Shown: positions 12,164 to 27,100 of the stretch, piece by piece
Layout of the letters: every line of letters begins with the position of its first letter
Position numbering within the stretch: position 1 is the first letter of the stretch
NCBI RefSeq assembly: GCF_000764305.2
Contig: NW_025939085.1
Location: 1 to 64,000 of the forward strand
Direction of reading: 5' to 3'
Source of the DNA: Hyalella azteca
Lineage: Eukaryota > Arthropoda > Malacostraca > Amphipoda > Hyalellidae
Length of the DNA: 64,000 bases
Notes under the pieces: generated by a model
Databases searched by the model: none
What the model saw: only the letters and a program-made list of their open reading frames with translations
What the model was told of the DNA's origin: nothing
Program-made: the position numbers and the translations under genes

Positions 12164-15100
12164 CTGACAGGTAAGACGCTCGTTAACAACTGAATATATA
12201 TATATATAACCTCTTCTGTCTATTATAGGGCGTCTGAAAAGAATATAGTTTTGAACAGCTGGGGCCATACTTTCAAAATTCGCTAAGTGAACGTAAGTAT
12301 TTACGCTCTATTTTCTTGTCTATGATTGGTGGATTTTGCTTGAAAGGCCGTCAATGATTGGCTAATGAAGTTACGATCTCTTGAAAGTATAGGCCCAGAT
12401 ATAGATATTTAGCATTCTGCCATACATGCGTACAAAACTCGCGAAAAACTAAATTATTACGACGAATTCCAGTTTTCACTCGTATAAAGTTTAGTGTTGA
12501 AGAAGTTTATTACATAAAAATTTCACATAAAATCAGGTATTTCAGTGAATTTTTAATCTTCCGTCTCGAGGCAGCATAAAATATTGACAAATGTATTCCA
12601 AATAAGGATATTTGAGTGTTGCCAGACACCTAATCATAAAAGCGATTTCATGATTTAATAAAGTGCATTTTGCAAATAAGTATATGTATGAGTAATACAG
12701 TAATAAACATACTGAGCAATTAGATAGCAAACAATAAATAACTTTATTGTATGATTCTAAATTACTAGTACTAGTACTGATAAATTCAAGGCAGGAAAAA
12801 GTTCATTTGGTAGCAACACAAGGGTTAGGTGAGGCCAGACCAGGATAGATTTAGCTAGGTTAAGATGGGTTAGGATAGAGTAGGTAAGTAAGATTAGAGT
12901 AAGGTGTGGATAGAGTAAGATAATATTTCGCAGGTTAGGATAGGATAGGATAGAGTATGTAAGATTAGGACAGGAGAGAGTAGGATAGGTAAGGTTAGGA
13001 CAGGAGAGAGTAGGTTAGGTAAGGTTAGGACAGGAGAGAGTAGGTTAGGTTTAGGACAGGAGAAAGTAGGGTAAGGTAGGTTATGACAGAGAGTAGGGTA
13101 AGGTAGGTTAGGTTAGGACAGGAGAGAGTAGGGTAGGTTAGGACAGGAGAGAGTAGGGTAGGTTAGGACAGGAGAGAGTGGAGTAAGGTAGGTTAGGACA
13201 TAGAAAGGTACATACAGTAGGTATGGCAAGGATGAGAGGATAGCTTGGTACAGGATGATAGAGTAGGTTAGGTTGGGTTTAATCAAACCAACCCTTCCTG
13301 CTCTAGCCTCTATCCTACCTACTTCACCCTATCCTGTCCCTACCCAACCCATTCCATCCTGTCCTATCCCGACCGAACCAACTTTATCCTAACCCTACCC
13401 ATTTTAACCACTCTCTATCCTATCCCAACCTAACCTAGTCTATCCTTTCCCAAACCAACCTCCTCTATCCTGTCCCATCCCAACCTAGCCTAATCTATCC
13501 TATCCCAACCTACTCTTATCATATCCCAACCCAGCCTACTTTATCCTATCCCAACTCAACCCAACCTAACCTAGCCTACTTTATCCTATCCCAACCCAAC
13601 ATACTCTATCCTAGGTTAGGTTAATATAGGATAGAGTAAGCTAGGATAGGATTGAGTAGGTCAAGTTAGAATAGGATAAAGAATGTTAGATTAGGATAGA
13701 GTAGGTTACGTTACGTTAGGATAGGATAAAGAATATTAGGTTAGGATAGGATAGAGTAGAGTAGAGTAGGTTGGGCTAGGATAGAATAGAGTAGGTTATG
13801 TTTCGTTAGGATAAGATAGAGAAGGTTGTTATATATATAATAATATAAGATAGTAAGTTGATGATGAAAGTCTTCTAACGAAACATCCAAAATAATAATG
13901 AATATCCACTAAAAAATTTCCAAGATACACTTACTCATTATTTCTTCCTTAGTTTTAGGAGTCGTGGTGACAGGAGTTATGTCGGGAGGAGGTGCGTCGC
14001 CAGCGATCAGAGCCTTCACTATTGCTGCCGCGGGCGCGTGAACCGCCGTGTCCCAGTCGCTCGGGTTAGTCGTGTCCAGCGCGTACATGCGGGGCACCTG
14101 CGCACCAATGACGTGCTTCACTACGCTATATGCGTAAAAAATGCCGAGCATTATCTAACGGATGTTATGACAAAATTTTTCCCACTACATGCCTTGTCAT
14201 TGCAAAAAACAGTATCTTTGAATTTTCATTAAGTATTAATGAAACATAAGGCCAACACAACGAGCAGTAAAAAGTATCACAATTTCTCAGCTTACCTCTC
14301 TTTCGAGAACGTTCGTGAATCTATTCTTTATCCACTTGATTTGGCGTCTGGCATACCTCCGCGTCACCTGCAAAACACCATACCATGGTAATTAACACAA
14401 TACCTACTGAAGTATTTGCATTAGATTCTAAAAAATCACGATATTTTATTTTTATTCACGCTCAAGGAACCTCTGAGAAGCATAGTCCTCAGGACGAGTT
14501 AACTTACCGTCCCGAGCACTTAGCGTCACGAATATTAGGGTGAACAATAGGGTAGTGCTAACCTAGCGTCAGGGCATGAGGGTGAACATAAGGAAAGTGC
14601 TAACCTAGCGTCGGCATCATTAGGGGTGAACTCTAGAGTAGTGCTAACAAACTCTCGATTAGAACAACAAACAAACTGTAGATTAGAAAACAATTAGGGT
14701 GAACTATAGGATAGTAACAAACTTGAGATCTCGTCAACTAAAAGATCTGTACTAAACACCCCATCTGACGGCTTTCTTAAATGACTCTGCGTCAATCATA
14801 TCTATAATATCAGTGAGGCTAAATATAGCATATTAATAATTTCAGTCTCACCAGCTTCAACAGTTCCACGCCGTTTTTGTACTGCATCATCCCTTTCTCG
14901 GATTCCCTCTCTTGGGGCGGTAGAATGAGGTAATCGTGGAATTCCTTGAATCCGATGCTCTGGAAAATACCTAGCGTATAATCCGCTACAGGCTTCGTCG
15001 TGGTCGAAGATTTCTTTGGAGGGTTTAGCGTTTTGCTGATACTCGTGCTGCTGATTTCACCGTTCTGATCATTGTCACATGCATTATCTCCTGACTTGTC

Positions 15101-18100
15101 TTGGCTATCTTCGTCAGCACTTGAGTGTTCTCTCTTAGACCTTTTACAGACTGGCTGACATTCCGCGCTGAGAAGACGTTTGCCGACTTCACGAGCCTCA
15201 GTATCCTTCAAATCTGAGGACTGTGAGACGGGTATACGTTCTCCTGCGACGTGATCTACGGTCGTCTCGCATCCCTCCCACTTCAGTCTTTGCTTGTTGT
15301 ATTGGTCATGGAAGTCCAACAGCTCCGCGATGAGTCCTTTTTGAAGCATCTCATCAACACGGTTGTCTAAACGCTTGTTAAGAACCTCCTGTAATGTGAA
15401 CATAACGTCAAATTTGAACTTCATCACACTACTTTCTGTATCAGAATTTCTAAGTGTAGTTGACCACGTAACAGCTAACTTACAAAACTGCAAAAAAGTT
15501 ACAATATATATGAAATCAACAAAAGCCATCATCGTAGCCTCGTAGCCTAAGTTCCTTCACAAGAGAATTGAATTGAGAATAAAATCTACTGATTCTTATC
15601 ATATTACCTGCTCACAGGTGACCCAGAGCACGACTGTATTAGAGAACCGCAAGCCGCCCCCCAAAACGCTGCCGCCCTCCATCTGTTTCTGACGTAACAA
15701 ATGCTCGCTGTGACGCACGCCCGTGTTCTCCCATATCTCTATGGATCTGCAAGAGAACGGTCTTCGAATTAACACACGCATCGTTTTAATGATGCGCCAT
15801 GAATGATAATGATGAATGGTAATGATGAAAATTCAATCGTTTCTCTTAAATTTCAAGATAATTGTATATTTGATGTTTTCTTGTATTATAACAGGTAGAT
15901 TTAAATATTGGTGATTGCAACAGTTATCAGAAAACGAAAATAACTGAATGGGGGAAACGAAATGAGATGAATTTTGACGATTATTTATATAAATATTGAA
16001 AAAATTATCACCACAATCTGAATGGTGCCTTTAGCCAAGTACACATACACATTCATATATCTAACTATTAATTGATTTTCATGTAAATTTTAATATCAAA
16101 ATAGTGGCTACTTAGTATTACCACCAACCAATAGTACTACTACATCATAAACAACGGACAGACAGTACTCCAAAGTTTAAAAATTACTAAAAATTAGCTA
16201 CATACGATACAATGCTGCACAATTAGAGAAACCGTAGGAAAAATAATAAACAGAGACCGTACTATAGCTACAATAACCAACATTACGCGTCATGCAGCAA
16301 GATTTTGCTAACTACATTTACGGATGTTTTACTAATCTACTTTTTGCGGCGCCGCAGACATGCACACGTATTTCAACCTCTATAAAAGTTTTAATTCCAT
16401 TCTATCGTTTTTAGATTTGATCATTTTTACTTATCATTAGGGTTACCGTAACTTTAGTTTAACTTGATCAAGACACCGAAGTCGAGCCGCGACGCCCGGT
16501 CAAAGTGCACACAGCGGTATTTATAAAAAAAGCGATTTCAAATGAGATTTAATCATTTGCTTAACCTGAAAAACAACCACTTCTGAAATTATTGGAAAAT
16601 GTATCTTGCAATCGATTGAAAACCTCTTTCAAGAGAAGCGAAGGAGAAAGGCCATGCGTCATCGATAACGTGGGCCAATCATTCTTCACAATTATGTGGG
16701 AGCGTTGGCGTCACGTTCATCTCGGCAGCGGCCGCCCACAACAAACGAAAATCCCGGCATCAAGTTTTTTTTCCAGGAGGTCAGGCGGAGGCGCAAGACT
16801 CCCCCCACAGCGTAGGCACAGTGAAATCAAGCCCCCCAGATATTTGTGGCGGGAGGGATAAGTGACTAGCGTCTGAAAAATACTGCACTCGAAGAAATTC
16901 GTGAGACTTTGCCCAAATAGCGATGCACTTTCGACCTCATATGGATCATCTTGACCCAGTTTGGCCAGAGAAATGTCGTATCAGCGCTACACGCAGCAAG
17001 TGTATCACTGTTTGGACAATATAACTCATAAATTTTTCAGAGTGCGTGTAAAGTTCTGGCGGTCTAGCACCTCACGCACCGCAGCACACGGCATCCGATG
17101 GTCCAAACCTTTCGTTTAGAGAGTTTTTGGTGGTCTGCAAATATTAACTCTAGAGAGCGAGGAAAAAAACGTCAAGATATTATGCTGATGAAAATTTTAC
17201 GTTATGTTTGATGTCATTAAGCAGCTGAAATTATTATTATTATCAATGTTAATAAACATAGCATCAAGGCAGTTGGAGGAAACTCCAAAACAACTTACGC
17301 AGGTAATAATAGGGAAGCAAACAAGCAATGCAAACAGGCAAGGGATTAATAAACGTGAAATAAAAATAGAAGGTGCACAAGAGAAATGAAAACAATTAAA
17401 AAAAATATTTGACGTTAAAGCAATTTGCTTTTTAACACAGAAAATGACAAAATAATACAATCTCTTTATGCCAAATTCTTAGAAATTTAAAATTTCATTT
17501 ATTATTTGAACGATATGACACTCACTGAATGTCTTGAGAGATTTCATCCATGCCACCGAGTAGCGGGTGGGATTCATCCACATCTTCTCAGTGGTTGGTG
17601 ACATCAACTCAAGCTCACTGAGTGAGACTAAATTTTAGACGATTCATCAAAAAATTGTTAAGAGCAACTTGTTGAGCGCGTTTGACTATTACTGACCAGT
17701 TTCTCGTTGTCTCAATTCAGCGCTAAAACTCCGTATAATAAAATAACAGTGCACTTCCCATGGCCAAGTAACTGCTGTGATGTCAGCCAAACCCAATGAT
17801 AAACGGGTGAAAAAACAACCACAATACATCACTGGCTGGTGTAAACTCAGCAGAACTTGGCCAATGCGTTAATTTGTTAGGGTGAAGAAACTAAAGACTA
17901 CTTGAAACGACTGAACGCCTACCTCAGCTCTGTAGTAGAGCCAATGGTGATATATACCTGATTATTCTGCGGCGATCGTTGGGGTGGATGGCTTCCGCTC
18001 GTTGAGGGTCAACTCTGACGAGCCTTTGGTAGAGCGCATCAGTTTCTTCTGTCTCGTGAGAACGCTTCCTGATGGGACCAGGCAGGCGGGCGCCTGATCT

Positions 18101-21100
18101 CAACCCTCCAGGGCTACGAGTTGTAGTCGGTGATTCCGGGGAAATGTCCACCGTTTCGGGGGTGGAAACGTTACGCTTGTTCTCACTGACATTTGGGTCA
18201 GGCGCCTTAGAGCTTCCATCGTAACGATGAGAAGCAATAGGAACGCCTGCCTCATCACTTTGGTTTTGTGAGAACTCATCACAGACCTTACGAGCACTAT
18301 TATTTAAATCAACCGACTCATGAACACTTTCACTTTTAAATTGAACTTCACTAGGCTGACAAGCCTGCCTCACAACGACACTGCTTAATTCTATATCACT
18401 CTGATCACTTTTAGCACTCGATTTCAACTTATTAGGCCTAGAACTCGGTATGACCTTAGAATTTGAGCTACCAACACTTCCCTCACTTATTGGATCGACA
18501 AGCACTTTCCAAAGAACACTCTCTATATAATAGTGGGTACCCCCAACAATCACTGGTAACTTTCCACTCTTGTGCAACTGCTGTATGATATCCAAAGCTC
18601 GATCCCTAAACTCGTGCACATAGAAATCATCAAGAGGGTCGAGAAAGTCTAGAAGGTGGTGCTTCACGGCGCGTTGCTCCCCTGCCGTTACTTTGTTGGT
18701 TATGATGTCGAGACCGCGGTACACCTGCAACAATAACACACGTATTTTAATTGACATCAAAATAGACAGTGTACATCAAGATCCCAAGTAAATGAGGCAA
18801 TATAGGTCTCAAGAGCAAATAATAGGTTCATTTTTCGTAACATACGAGACTTTAAAATTGTTAATTGAATCCTTGATTTTTCAAGGTTAACTAGTTTAAT
18901 TAGTATTGAGCTGTAAAAATGTGTGCATATACATTAATTATATATATCTATTTACCATCAAGATGGAACAACTAACGGATAAGGTAATCAGAATGTCTGT
19001 GCTTGTTTTTTTATGTGATAATCTTACTTTTGATCTTTTCGTTGGTAGATAAAATGAAAGAAGAAGACAGTCATGATAAAATGAGAGAAGACAGTCATGA
19101 TAAAATGAGAGACGAAGTCAGATAGGCAATGATGTGATGATATTGGCTTTGTTGATGATTCGTTCTGGCAGTGATGATGAATAGGTGATTAAGACAGGAA
19201 TGTTTGCATTTTAGATGGTGATATGTCTTGATGTGGGTGATTATGATGGAGGCGATGTAAATTGTAATTAGCATCTTAATATCGGTAATTATCTATGAAA
19301 TTGGGCAATGAAAATAGTAATTCGCATTTTTATTGTTATTTTTTATCTGTGGTATGGAATATTATATTGGTTAGTCATATGAATGTAATGTTTGAGGAGT
19401 GAGATGTGCATTATATGAAATGATATAAATATATGAATTATATGTATCGTGATTTATATGAATTATATGGTGATATTATTGTGATTTTGATGGCGTTATA
19501 TAGGTAATAAGTGGTGATTCAGGTTGGGATTTAGATGGGTAACTGAGTGACCAAAGTGACATGAGAGATGATTTATGAGGTAAAAGAAGTGATTTTGACT
19601 GATATATGGGTGATGTTAATTGTGACTACTGACTAGTATCATTATAGTGGAGGGGTGAAACAGACAGCGATATAGGTGACATTTACGATGGGACTCTAGG
19701 CGTTGAAATTAATGTAAAATTAATTTGACGTTGACATGTCATATAAGATGAGCAGCGACATTATTGATTCCAGTGGTAATATTCGAGATGACATCGAAGG
19801 AGATATGGAGGATGCGGTTGCATGATTGAATGAAAGCAAACAAAAGTTGAATTCAACAGACTTTATAGTGCATTGCTCATTTCAACACAAGCTGTCAGCA
19901 TTGCGGTTCGTATTACAATAAGGTGTCGTTAAATAAGAAACTATTCAGAGCTACCGTGTAAAATATTAATTGAGTCACGTGGAAATGCGAAACATGTGGC
20001 AGCGGTGCTTAAAGCACACGAATGCGTTGTGTGCGACATTCTGACGCATTTAATGTCTCTAGTTCTCAAACGTGAAATTTTACTGGCGGAATTTTGACGC
20101 ACGCATGAGCGATATTCGCTTATGATGATTTAACGTTATTCCGTAGCTCACTGAAAGTTTACAAGAAGCTGAAAAGAACGTACTTTAAAAATGGGGATAT
20201 TCGCTAATGATTCTTTAATGTAGATTTGAACACAGAGGATTTCGGTTAATCATACGGCCAGATTGGGCAGCTTATTTGAGCTCAATTGTTAATTGAGAAC
20301 CGAAACGATGTCCCGACTTGGCCTATGAGGCCGGCCGCGTGGCGTGACATGCCGGCTTCTCGGACCGTGGCGACGCGATCCGATCAACCGGAATCCACGG
20401 AAGTCGAAAATTCATGATTTTAAATAATTAATTCGTTTAATTTAATTAATTTATTGTTTAAAAGTTGCCATGTATGACGCAAGTCAAATGTGACTTGAAA
20501 AATTTACTTCAGATTGACAAGTCACGACGACAAATCTCATTTAACTAGTTTTTATAACCGCATAATTAGAAAAAAATATATATGTAAAAATATACTAGAT
20601 GAAGTGGTCAAAGTTAGAGTTAGCTAATTATTGTAATTTAACTTATAAGTTAGAAATTGCAAACGTATAAGAACTAATTGCGCGTGATTTAACGTGGAGC
20701 TGCCAAGTGTATCTTACCCCGGAGAACGACAGCAGGAGCTCCGCACAAGACGAGCTGCGAGAGTGGACTGACCGCGCATTTATCCTGCACCATTAGAATA
20801 GAAGTGTCGGCGCTGAAGAAATAGGCCCATGGCCTATTTCTTGTCTGTCAGCCGTACACTTATTCATATATAGATTCATTTACACGTGGCCGGGCATCAG
20901 CTCTGGCGGTCTCGTTAGCAAACCTAAGCTACTCTGTTCGAAACCAAAGGTTCCATGTTGAAACCGTTATTAAGTGAGATAATTTCTTAACAAAATCAAG
21001 AACCATGTTTTTGCCTGGTACTGGTACCTTTGCAATGCTTGCTAGAGGTACCTTTGCAAGGTGTGGTACCTTATTCGATAGAAATAAACATATCTGAAGT

Positions 21101-24100
21101 AAACATTCTAACGAAGATATTCAAATTTTTGGTAACGCCGCACGATCCAACCAATCTAGAACGTTCAGTAAAAATCACGAAAGTCCACTTTTGTCAAATT
21201 ATAAACAGTGAATATATCTGGATCAGACTGCAGAAATTTGCAAAATTCGATATAAATAAAGAAAGATGTAAAAACAGATGCAACGTGGAAATTTCATAGA
21301 CACGTTTCAAAGAATATCAATATTCTTCGAACAATGGATCTCCGAACGTTGACGAATTACTATTGCAAATTTTAGTATGACTTGCATAAAAATGAATACA
21401 AGGAATGTTTTCACAATCATAATGTAAAATTTCCATTGAATTTTTTCCTGAATTTTAGCTCTATACGTGAAAAAATCGATCTTAAAAATCTTTCAGGATT
21501 AAAATACAGGGTGTCGGCGAATATAAGTCTCTTTCTAAGAATATCAATATTCTTCGAACAATGGATCTCCGAACGTTGACGGATTACAACGGCAAATTTT
21601 AGTATGACTTGCATAAAAATGAATACAAGGAATGTTTTCACAATCATAATGTAAAATTTCCATTGAATTTTTTCCTGAATTTTAGCTCTATACGTGAAAA
21701 AATCGATCTTAAAAATCTTTCAGGATTAAAATACAGGGTGTCGGCGAATATAAGTCTCTTTCTAAACAAAAGACTAATTTAAGAGTCTATGTCAATTCAT
21801 TGCAAATGAGAACATTTTCAAACTTATACGGAAGAGTCGTTCGCATCGCAGAATCCAGCGTAGAATGTCACCTGCCGGTTACAGTGAGATGGAAGAGCCA
21901 CGGCCTTTGTTTCTCTTACAGCATGACATGAAACTTCAATTTGCTTGACGATAAAACGTACTGTCAAGTGTTTGAATTCGTTGCAAAGATTTCCTGTAAT
22001 CGTACTAGTATGCATTTGTTAATTATTAAGAAATAGGGAAGAGGGGGTTTAAGCTCCCTCCTGTCCGCGTAACAAGGGGGCTTACTTATTTAGTTTATAA
22101 TCCTATTTATATTCATAATCCTATTTATATTATATTTATTTATATTTAATATTTAAGTAGTTTAAAAATATTGTAGTAATCTTTAAATACATACTGGAAT
22201 ATGAATCATTCTTTAAATTACGCATTTCATTTTATACCCACGAGAAATCTGTATGTTGAGTTTTATCACAATTATCATAAGAAAATATATCCGATTGTCC
22301 CTAGTCCAGTCTCAACGGTGGAAATTCAAATAATCGAAAAAATGTAAACAGTAGCAAGGTTTAAAATCGAAACATTGGGCATTTCAATAGACAATAAATG
22401 GAAAGAACCCATATTTCAGTAGACAATTAAATGAAAGAAACCATGAAATACTGCGTAGTTCCTAACGCCACGAGGCGACAAGAACCATACGCACAGGCGC
22501 GACGCGGACCACGTGGAATTTAGCCCCCAAAAATCTTCCCAGGAGTACCACGTGAAAAATCTTCACAGGAATACCATGCGGTGAACGTGTACAAGATGAA
22601 CACGAATAGGAATGCTTATCAGAAATTCAATTATTAATACAACGGTATTAAAAATGTAATGCAATGAAAATCAGCTGTTCTCTAATTTCACGGTTAGTTC
22701 CTCAGTATTATACATTTGATTAGAAAACAAGCAGTAAAGAAAATCGCATGTCAACATGAATTAAATGAGAAAGAAGCTTACGAATATGAGGAACCCGTTG
22801 TACAAGATACCAATCAATCGAATGGTAGCAAGATAATGCAAGACAGAGATCAGACAAATACAATAATTAATTTTGATTAAATTTGGAAAATACATATATA
22901 TTCATAACTAACATTTTTTATGCTAGCTCTGAAAACTGAGACTGAAATTGGATAGCCAATGCATTTGTCTGCCTTAAATTTCCATTGTATTTCTGACGTA
23001 TGCAAATAGCGATATTTGTTACGAATAGATTAAATGACAACAAATTAAGAATATCAAGTTGTTACGTATTGCAATGCAAGCAGCTGCATTTGTCATGAAT
23101 AGAAACGACAACAAATTAAGAATATCAAGTTGTTACGTACTGCAAAGCAATGCGCTGTATCACCTACAGTTTAGGCCTAATCTGGGAGTGCTTTCTCTTG
23201 AAACGCTAACTCTATTATCAACGTTTTTTTGGCCAATGTCACGTGATATAATTTTAGTGATGAACGCACGAGGCAAATGTGATATAGTATGAGAAATTAC
23301 TCTTGCTAGTTAAAATCGACATGATTCTTAAACGCAAATTAATTTAATTGAGAACAGAAAGAGTAATTGATTGATATACGAGTATTAAAACATAGGCGGG
23401 CGGGTATAGAAATGAGAATTAATATTTGGACCCCAGGCTTCAAATTATGGCAAATTCTAATACATTTCTATTCATGAACATTTTTCAAATTTGTTCAATT
23501 TGAAGTCGCTAAAATAATTTATCATATACGATTGAATTCATAATATGCAAATTCATCATACTTGATAAATTTATGAATTGAACTCATAACTGTTAAGAGA
23601 AATTATATGAATAACATAATTCGATAACTTCGAGGTACTGTGACTAATTGAGAAGAAGAAAAGGATTTTGAGTCAGTTCTGCACATCATGCACATTGAGA
23701 CGTAAATACAATCTAAAAATGTCTACAGAAGAATGTTAACAAGTCTACATTTATGTAACTTTTATAAACGCTGGTTATTGGTGCGAATCCCAAAAATGTC
23801 TCGATATTATGTCTAGTCGAAAATACTCTCTCTCTTAATTGGAAAGGTTACACAAACATAGTGAAAAGAAAGTAATCTATTTCGGCCTCTTTTTTATATT
23901 TATCTTGCAAATCCCACGTATTTTGAATGAAAATATTACGGACCTAGCTGAGGTAAAATCCTCCCAGTACAAAATTATTATGACCATTTAGCAAAATTTT
24001 AAATCGGTTCAATTAAATTCCAAACAACGCGTCTTGAGTTGTTCATGAGTAGGCTGTAGCGTTCGTCAACGGTTTGCATAAATTCCCCCAAACAAAAGAG

Positions 24101-27100
24101 CACGAGAAAAGTAATTTTGTCGAAATGCCACAGCTTGTACAAGCTTAAAAACGAATATCAGCGAAAAAACTATGATTAACATCTCATGACAAACTCATCA
24201 CAATTTAAGACGATGAAATAGCAATAACATCAAACAACTCGCGCACAAATGTTGGTGTTGACACAAGGAAAGTCGACCCTTGTCGTCACTGTCACTGATG
24301 TGAACTCGCGAGTCTTGCATGAATGAGTTACAGACATTTTCATCTACTCTCAGGGCAGGAAATTTGATTTTCTTATAAAAATTCGACGATAAATTTCCCC
24401 GGCATCACTGCAGATTATCTCCGATCAAAATTCAAACTCAAACGAAGAACTGATTATATAAAACCGTTACACATTCACGGCACCGGAGCAAGCGAGGTCA
24501 GTTGCCAACTGGTCAGCGGGAGCGGCATCAACATGCCTGCTCGACTGCCAGGGACTGAATGGCGGTCAGCGGCTCAGGCTCAGTGCCACAATTACAAAGA
24601 GATCGCTGCATGTAGCTCAAATATTATGTAGTTGTAGGTAGCTCAGATATTATTGAACGGTAACCAAGAAAGAGCCCACAGTTGAGTATCTCGGTATACG
24701 AACGTGAGAAATAACCCTTTATTTATACGTGAGGTAATTCCGGGTGTCAGCTATTTCTCGTTAAGACAAAGGCACACACATCTGTACGGCTGACTAGCGC
24801 AACAAAATAAAAACAATGTCCGGTAAATCAACAGCAACTACAACAACACCATCAAACGAACCATGTTGACCAACAGTCATCCAAAAACCTGCTGTGTCCA
24901 ATTTTTAGAAAAATATGCAGACCTAAAAAAACGAACGCATCGTGCAGTGCTAGAACGGAGAACACTGTTCGAACACATCACTGTATATATTACTGACGGG
25001 GCCTATATAGACTTTAGTTTTAAATGCCACTCGATCAGGAATACCAACATAGCTTACGTTATATCATGAGCTACTCTATCCCAAAGTTATATATTTATAC
25101 ATTATTAGATTTAATCCGGGTAAATTAACGGATTTTTCAGAAGGGTGTGTGTTGTGGTTTCGTGATCGCTTCGTTCAGATGACACGATTAATGCTAGAAA
25201 TTTCTTCTGAGGTGTGAAACATTTCAGAAGTTTTCTGGAGAGCACGAGGAATCCGTCTGTAGGATCCACAACAATAACAGAAACGAGACCAACTTAAGAT
25301 CTTGCAAAGAAATTTACTAATTAGATGTCGCTACTATGAGCCAGTTCGTCTCAATTTCATGAAGCATGTTTATTGACACGAAATACTAACGTGCAATTGA
25401 AATGAACTGAATTTGCTGCCGGGGAATAAATATTGGCGCATTTTCGGTCTTTATGGAATTTTACTAAAGAAACTTTCAAGTTTTTTTGAAGATCAAAGAG
25501 TAAGTTTGAGTCACAACTTTCTTCATGATTTTTCGCTTTTAAGAGTTAGATTTTCAGTTTGATTTCGAAATTCAGAGATAAGGAATATAAGGGACATTTC
25601 ATTTTAATTGTTCGTTTCGAATAAGTTCAATACATTACAAAGAAAAATGAAGGCTATTCAATTCTTAAAACTTAGCTTCTGGAATTACAATGAATACTAA
25701 CATTAGGCACAATGGATATAACTCGAAAATTAAAACCTAAAATTACTCCGAAAATATTTGAAATATCTCGGCAAATCAGTATTTCGTAAATTGATAGCTG
25801 GGACCTCGTCCTTGATGATGAGGGCCTTAGCTTTCGCCAGTAATGTAGCATCGGGGCACCGCATGATGATGCTGGTGCAGGCGTCGGGGCACCGCATGAC
25901 GATGCTGGGGCAGGCGTCAGGGCACCGCATGACGATGCTGGTGCAGGCTTGGGGCACTGCATGATGACGCTGGTGCAGGCGTCGGGGCACCGCATGATGA
26001 TGCTGGTGCAAGTTTGGCACCAACAAAGATAATATACTGGTGCAGGCGTCGGGTTCCGGTCTTTGTCAGACAACAATTAATTTAAACCGCCGTCTCACTT
26101 GCCACCTAAAATCTAGAGGGCCAAAGAACCACATGAGCGAGACTCACAGCAACACAAAGCGTTGGAAGCTTACACCGGCATACGTAGTCTCGATTTTTTC
26201 TAGGGATTACTCTTCATGACAATTTTTGTGATCCTAGTTTTTATGTTGGATTAGAAGTTTAATTTAATCATTCATTAATCTGCACGAAGTTCTCGCGTGA
26301 CGCCATAACCAATAACAAGATTCCTTTTCTGGCATAATTAATGTGCTTCTGATTTAAATTTGCTCAATTAATTGCGTGACCCGTTCATCGGCTTGGTGAT
26401 CTCTGTTCAACTAACTTCGGCAGTCGTGATGTTTTTCTCGTTGTTGGCTCGGCTTGTTTTGAGCGATAATTTGAAATTTCCGAGTCGATTGTCTTGTCCT
26501 CTTACCCATTATTTTTTAAGATTGTTTGCAATTTCGTAGTTAGGTGTTTGAATCACTGTAGGATGTACACAAGTGTTGAACGTACTTTGTACGAGTGCTC
26601 CTTTATAACGCTGTTAAAATTTACTAGTCGTTTAGCACCCTTTGTAATTTTCCGGTAATCTTTAATGACCAACAAACTGAGCGAGCCTTCAAGGCCTGTA
26701 CATCTGACAGTAATTTGAAAGTTCAATCCCAAACCTGCACACGAATCTTGGTAAACAATGGATAAACGAAAAAAACAATAGACACAGTAATTTAAAATTA
26801 TCGATCGATGTAAAACCGAGGCTACAGTGAACCAGCATCAAACAAATCTGCTACCAAAATCAGCTAGACATGTGCTACAAGGCAGATGAACAGCTCAATC
26901 GTGCAACATAATATCAGAAGCGCAATATAAAATGACAAATCAAAGTTCTGATACACACAAACAATAATACGAAAAAACTCGTCATACAGAACAATCATTT
27001 TGAAAATCAGGAATCCTACGAAAAACCAATGACGTTCATATAATTTCATACAATAAAGAAGGTCTAGGGCTTCTTTAAAATATAAACTACCTAGTACATT

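Noticed and set aside
12821..13830. True telomere or CRISPR array
   Set aside because: Units are degenerate and reverse strand, with no unique spacers. It lies within a gene intron, so it is neither a chromosome end nor a CRISPR.
13935..14155. Alternative TRIT1 exon 6 start at about 14154
   Set aside because: It is in frame, but it adds 19 residues that break an otherwise gap-free match to human TRIT1. The GCGCAG acceptor at 14098 fits better.
25672..26076. Long Ala/Pro/Ser/Cys-rich frames on the - strand
   Set aside because: They are created by the 30-base minisatellite, whose period is a multiple of three.
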